Below, piece by piece: positions 12,440-13,544 of a stretch of DNA of 13,544 bases. The translations under genes and the position numbers were made by a program. The notes under the pieces are model-generated. The model saw only the letters and a list, made by a program, of their open reading frames with translations. It was not told where the DNA came from and did no database searches. This DNA is from Sporomusaceae bacterium UBA1887. GTDB lineage: Bacteria > Bacillota > Negativicutes > Sporomusales > DSM-15969. The DNA lies in assembly GCA_002337925.1 (NCBI GenBank), contig DDHB01000066.1, positions 51,427 to 64,970 on the forward strand, in the 5' to 3' direction. How positions within the stretch are numbered: the stretch's first letter is position 1; every line of letters starts with the position of its first letter.

Positions 12440-13544
12440 ATGACAAATCAGCATCCCGTAAAAATTGTTGAAACCGTGCTGAGAGACGGCCATCAATCCT
12501 TAGCAGCCACTCGTATGCGCATGTCCGACATGCTGCCTATTCTCGAACAATTGGATGATATTGGTTTTTGGGCATTGGAAGCCTGGGGTGGCGCCACTTT
12601 TGACAGCTGCCTGCGTTTTTTAAATGAAGATCCCTGGGAACGACTGCGGACCTTGCGCAGACACTTACCTAAGACCCCTATTCAAATGCTGCTTAGAGGT
12701 CAAAATGTATTAGGTTATAATCATTACGCTGATGATGTTGTCAGGGAGTTTGTGAATCGGTCCGTTGACAACGGTGTTCGTGTTATTCGTATCTTTGATG
12801 CACTCAATGATGTGCGTAATCTGGAAGTATCGATGAGAGCAGCCAAACAAGCCGGTGCTCATGTAGAAGGAGCTTTTGTCTATACCATCAGCCCTTATCA
12901 TACCAACGATACCTTCCTGCAGGTAGCCCGTGATCTGGTTTCTCTTGGCGCCGACTCGGTATGTATTAAAGATATGGCCGGCTTGCTCGCCCCATATGAT
13001 GCCTATGAGTTAGTGAAAAAGCTTAAGTCTGAAATTACAGTTCCCATTCATCTCCATACACACTACACCAGCGGTATGGCTTCTATGACCTATTTAAAAG
13101 CGATAGAAGCTGGCGTTGATATCGTTGATTGCGCTTTATCTCCCTTTGCTATGGGAACCTCCCAGCCCGCCACAGAAGCACTTATTGCGGCACTGGAAGG
13201 TCATGAGCGCGATACAGGCTTGAAAAAAGAAGCACTTTATCCGATTGCTGATCATTTCCGCACTGTAAAAAAACAACTTGCTGAAACATTCAAACTGAAT
13301 ACTGCTATGGATATTGACACAAAAGTTCTCACTTTCCAAATCCCCGGCGGTATGTTATCCAATCTGCTTAATCAGCTCAAGGAGCAGGGTATGGCGGATA
13401 AATATCCTGAGCTGCTGGAAGAAATGCCTCGCGTGCGGGCTGATTTGGGTTACCCCTCCCTCGTTACTCCTACCAGTCAGATCATTGGCTCTATGGCAGC
13501 CTTTAATGTTATGCTTGGCCGCTATAAAGCTGTTCCAAGAGAAA
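12440..13544 (+). CDS. oadA: Oxaloacetate decarboxylase alpha / pyruvate carboxylase B-type carboxyltransferase (partial)
   Basis: The 368 visible codons cover the carboxyltransferase domain that moves a carboxyl group between oxaloacetate/pyruvate and a biotin carrier. Family signatures are VETVLRDGHQSLAATRMR (residues 10-27), WGGATFDSCLRFLNEDPW, LLRGQNVLGY, IRIFDALND, and CIKDMAGLL with the carbamylated Lys at about 177. The metal-binding HLHTHYTSGMAS is at 204-215, and LTFQIPGGMLSNL is near residue 300. The window ends before the C-terminal biotinyl domain, so OadA and PycB cannot be told apart. If Na+-pump subunits follow, oxaloacetate decarboxylation is likely; if a biotin carboxylase is encoded elsewhere, pyruvate carboxylation. 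TAGGAGGG precedes the ATG by about 10 nt. The gene has its own promoter with a palindromic operator and lies 76 bp after the hydrogenase, with no clear terminator between. Confidence 0.93.
   Translation, partial: MTNQHPVKIVETVLRDGHQSLAATRMRMSDMLPILEQLDDIGFWALEAWGGATFDSCLRFLNEDPWERLRTLRRHLPKTPIQMLLRGQNVLGYNHYADDVVREFVNRSVDNGVRVIRIFDALNDVRNLEVSMRAAKQAGAHVEGAFVYTISPYHTNDTFLQVARDLVSLGADSVCIKDMAGLLAPYDAYELVKKLKSEITVPIHLHTHYTSGMASMTYLKAIEAGVDIVDCALSPFAMGTSQPATEALIAALEGHERDTGLKKEALYPIADHFRTVKKQLAETFKLNTAMDIDTKVLTFQIPGGMLSNLLNQLKEQGMADKYPELLEEMPRVRADLGYPSLVTPTSQIIGSMAAFNVMLGRYKAVPRE

Overview
The window looks like a chromosomal stretch from an anaerobic Firmicute, most probably a Negativicute of the Sporomusa/Pelosinus type. 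This is inferred from the gene set: a monomeric [FeFe] hydrogenase, a biotin-dependent oxaloacetate decarboxylase/pyruvate carboxylase-type carboxyltransferase, a SteT-like amino acid exchanger, a UPF0291 protein, a DUF1540 protein, and strong Firmicute-type ribosome binding sites with frequent GTG/TTG starts. No rRNA, tRNA, CRISPR array, prophage or intact insertion sequence is visible. The species assignment cannot be proved from the sequence alone.

Left part (1-2781, minus strand). Endonuclease III (nth, cut by the window edge) lies 25 bp behind a stand-alone molybdopterin-binding (MoCF-domain) protein. The 286-bp leader of that gene holds the most interesting regulatory element here: a molybdenum/tungsten cofactor (Moco/Tuco) riboswitch with its own promoter and a strong intrinsic terminator just before the start codon. 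Upstream of it is a thioredoxin-reductase-family flavoprotein. The terminator tail of that gene abuts the -35 element of the riboswitch promoter.

Centre (2782-5301). A plus-strand pair encodes a UPF0291 protein with a His/Cys-rich tail and an Fsr-like MFS exporter. It converges on a minus-strand pair of small Cys-rich proteins (a putative zinc-ribbon protein and a double-DUF1540 protein). A shared bidirectional terminator separates the two pairs.

Right part (5302-13544). A diguanylate cyclase of architecture MASE3-GAF-GAF-GGEEF is followed by a short GGGGACGGTTCC-type dispersed repeat and a terminator. Next comes an orphan OppA-type peptide-binding lipoprotein, flanked by terminators on both sides. 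A SteT-like amino acid permease on the minus strand is divergent from a monomeric [FeFe] hydrogenase whose second ferredoxin-like cluster has Asp in place of one Cys. The window ends inside a carboxyltransferase gene (oadA/pycB type), whose promoter is overlaid by a perfect AGTATAC-T-GTATACT operator-like palindrome.

Taken together the genes fit amino-acid- or peptide-using fermentative or acetogenic metabolism: peptide capture, amino acid exchange, H2 metabolism, oxaloacetate/pyruvate interconversion and thiol redox, with molybdenum/tungsten cofactor-linked control. I see no multi-gene cassette that looks like a new defence or mobile system. The items most worth following are the riboswitch and its downstream genes, the hydrogenase cluster substitution and the palindromic operator.
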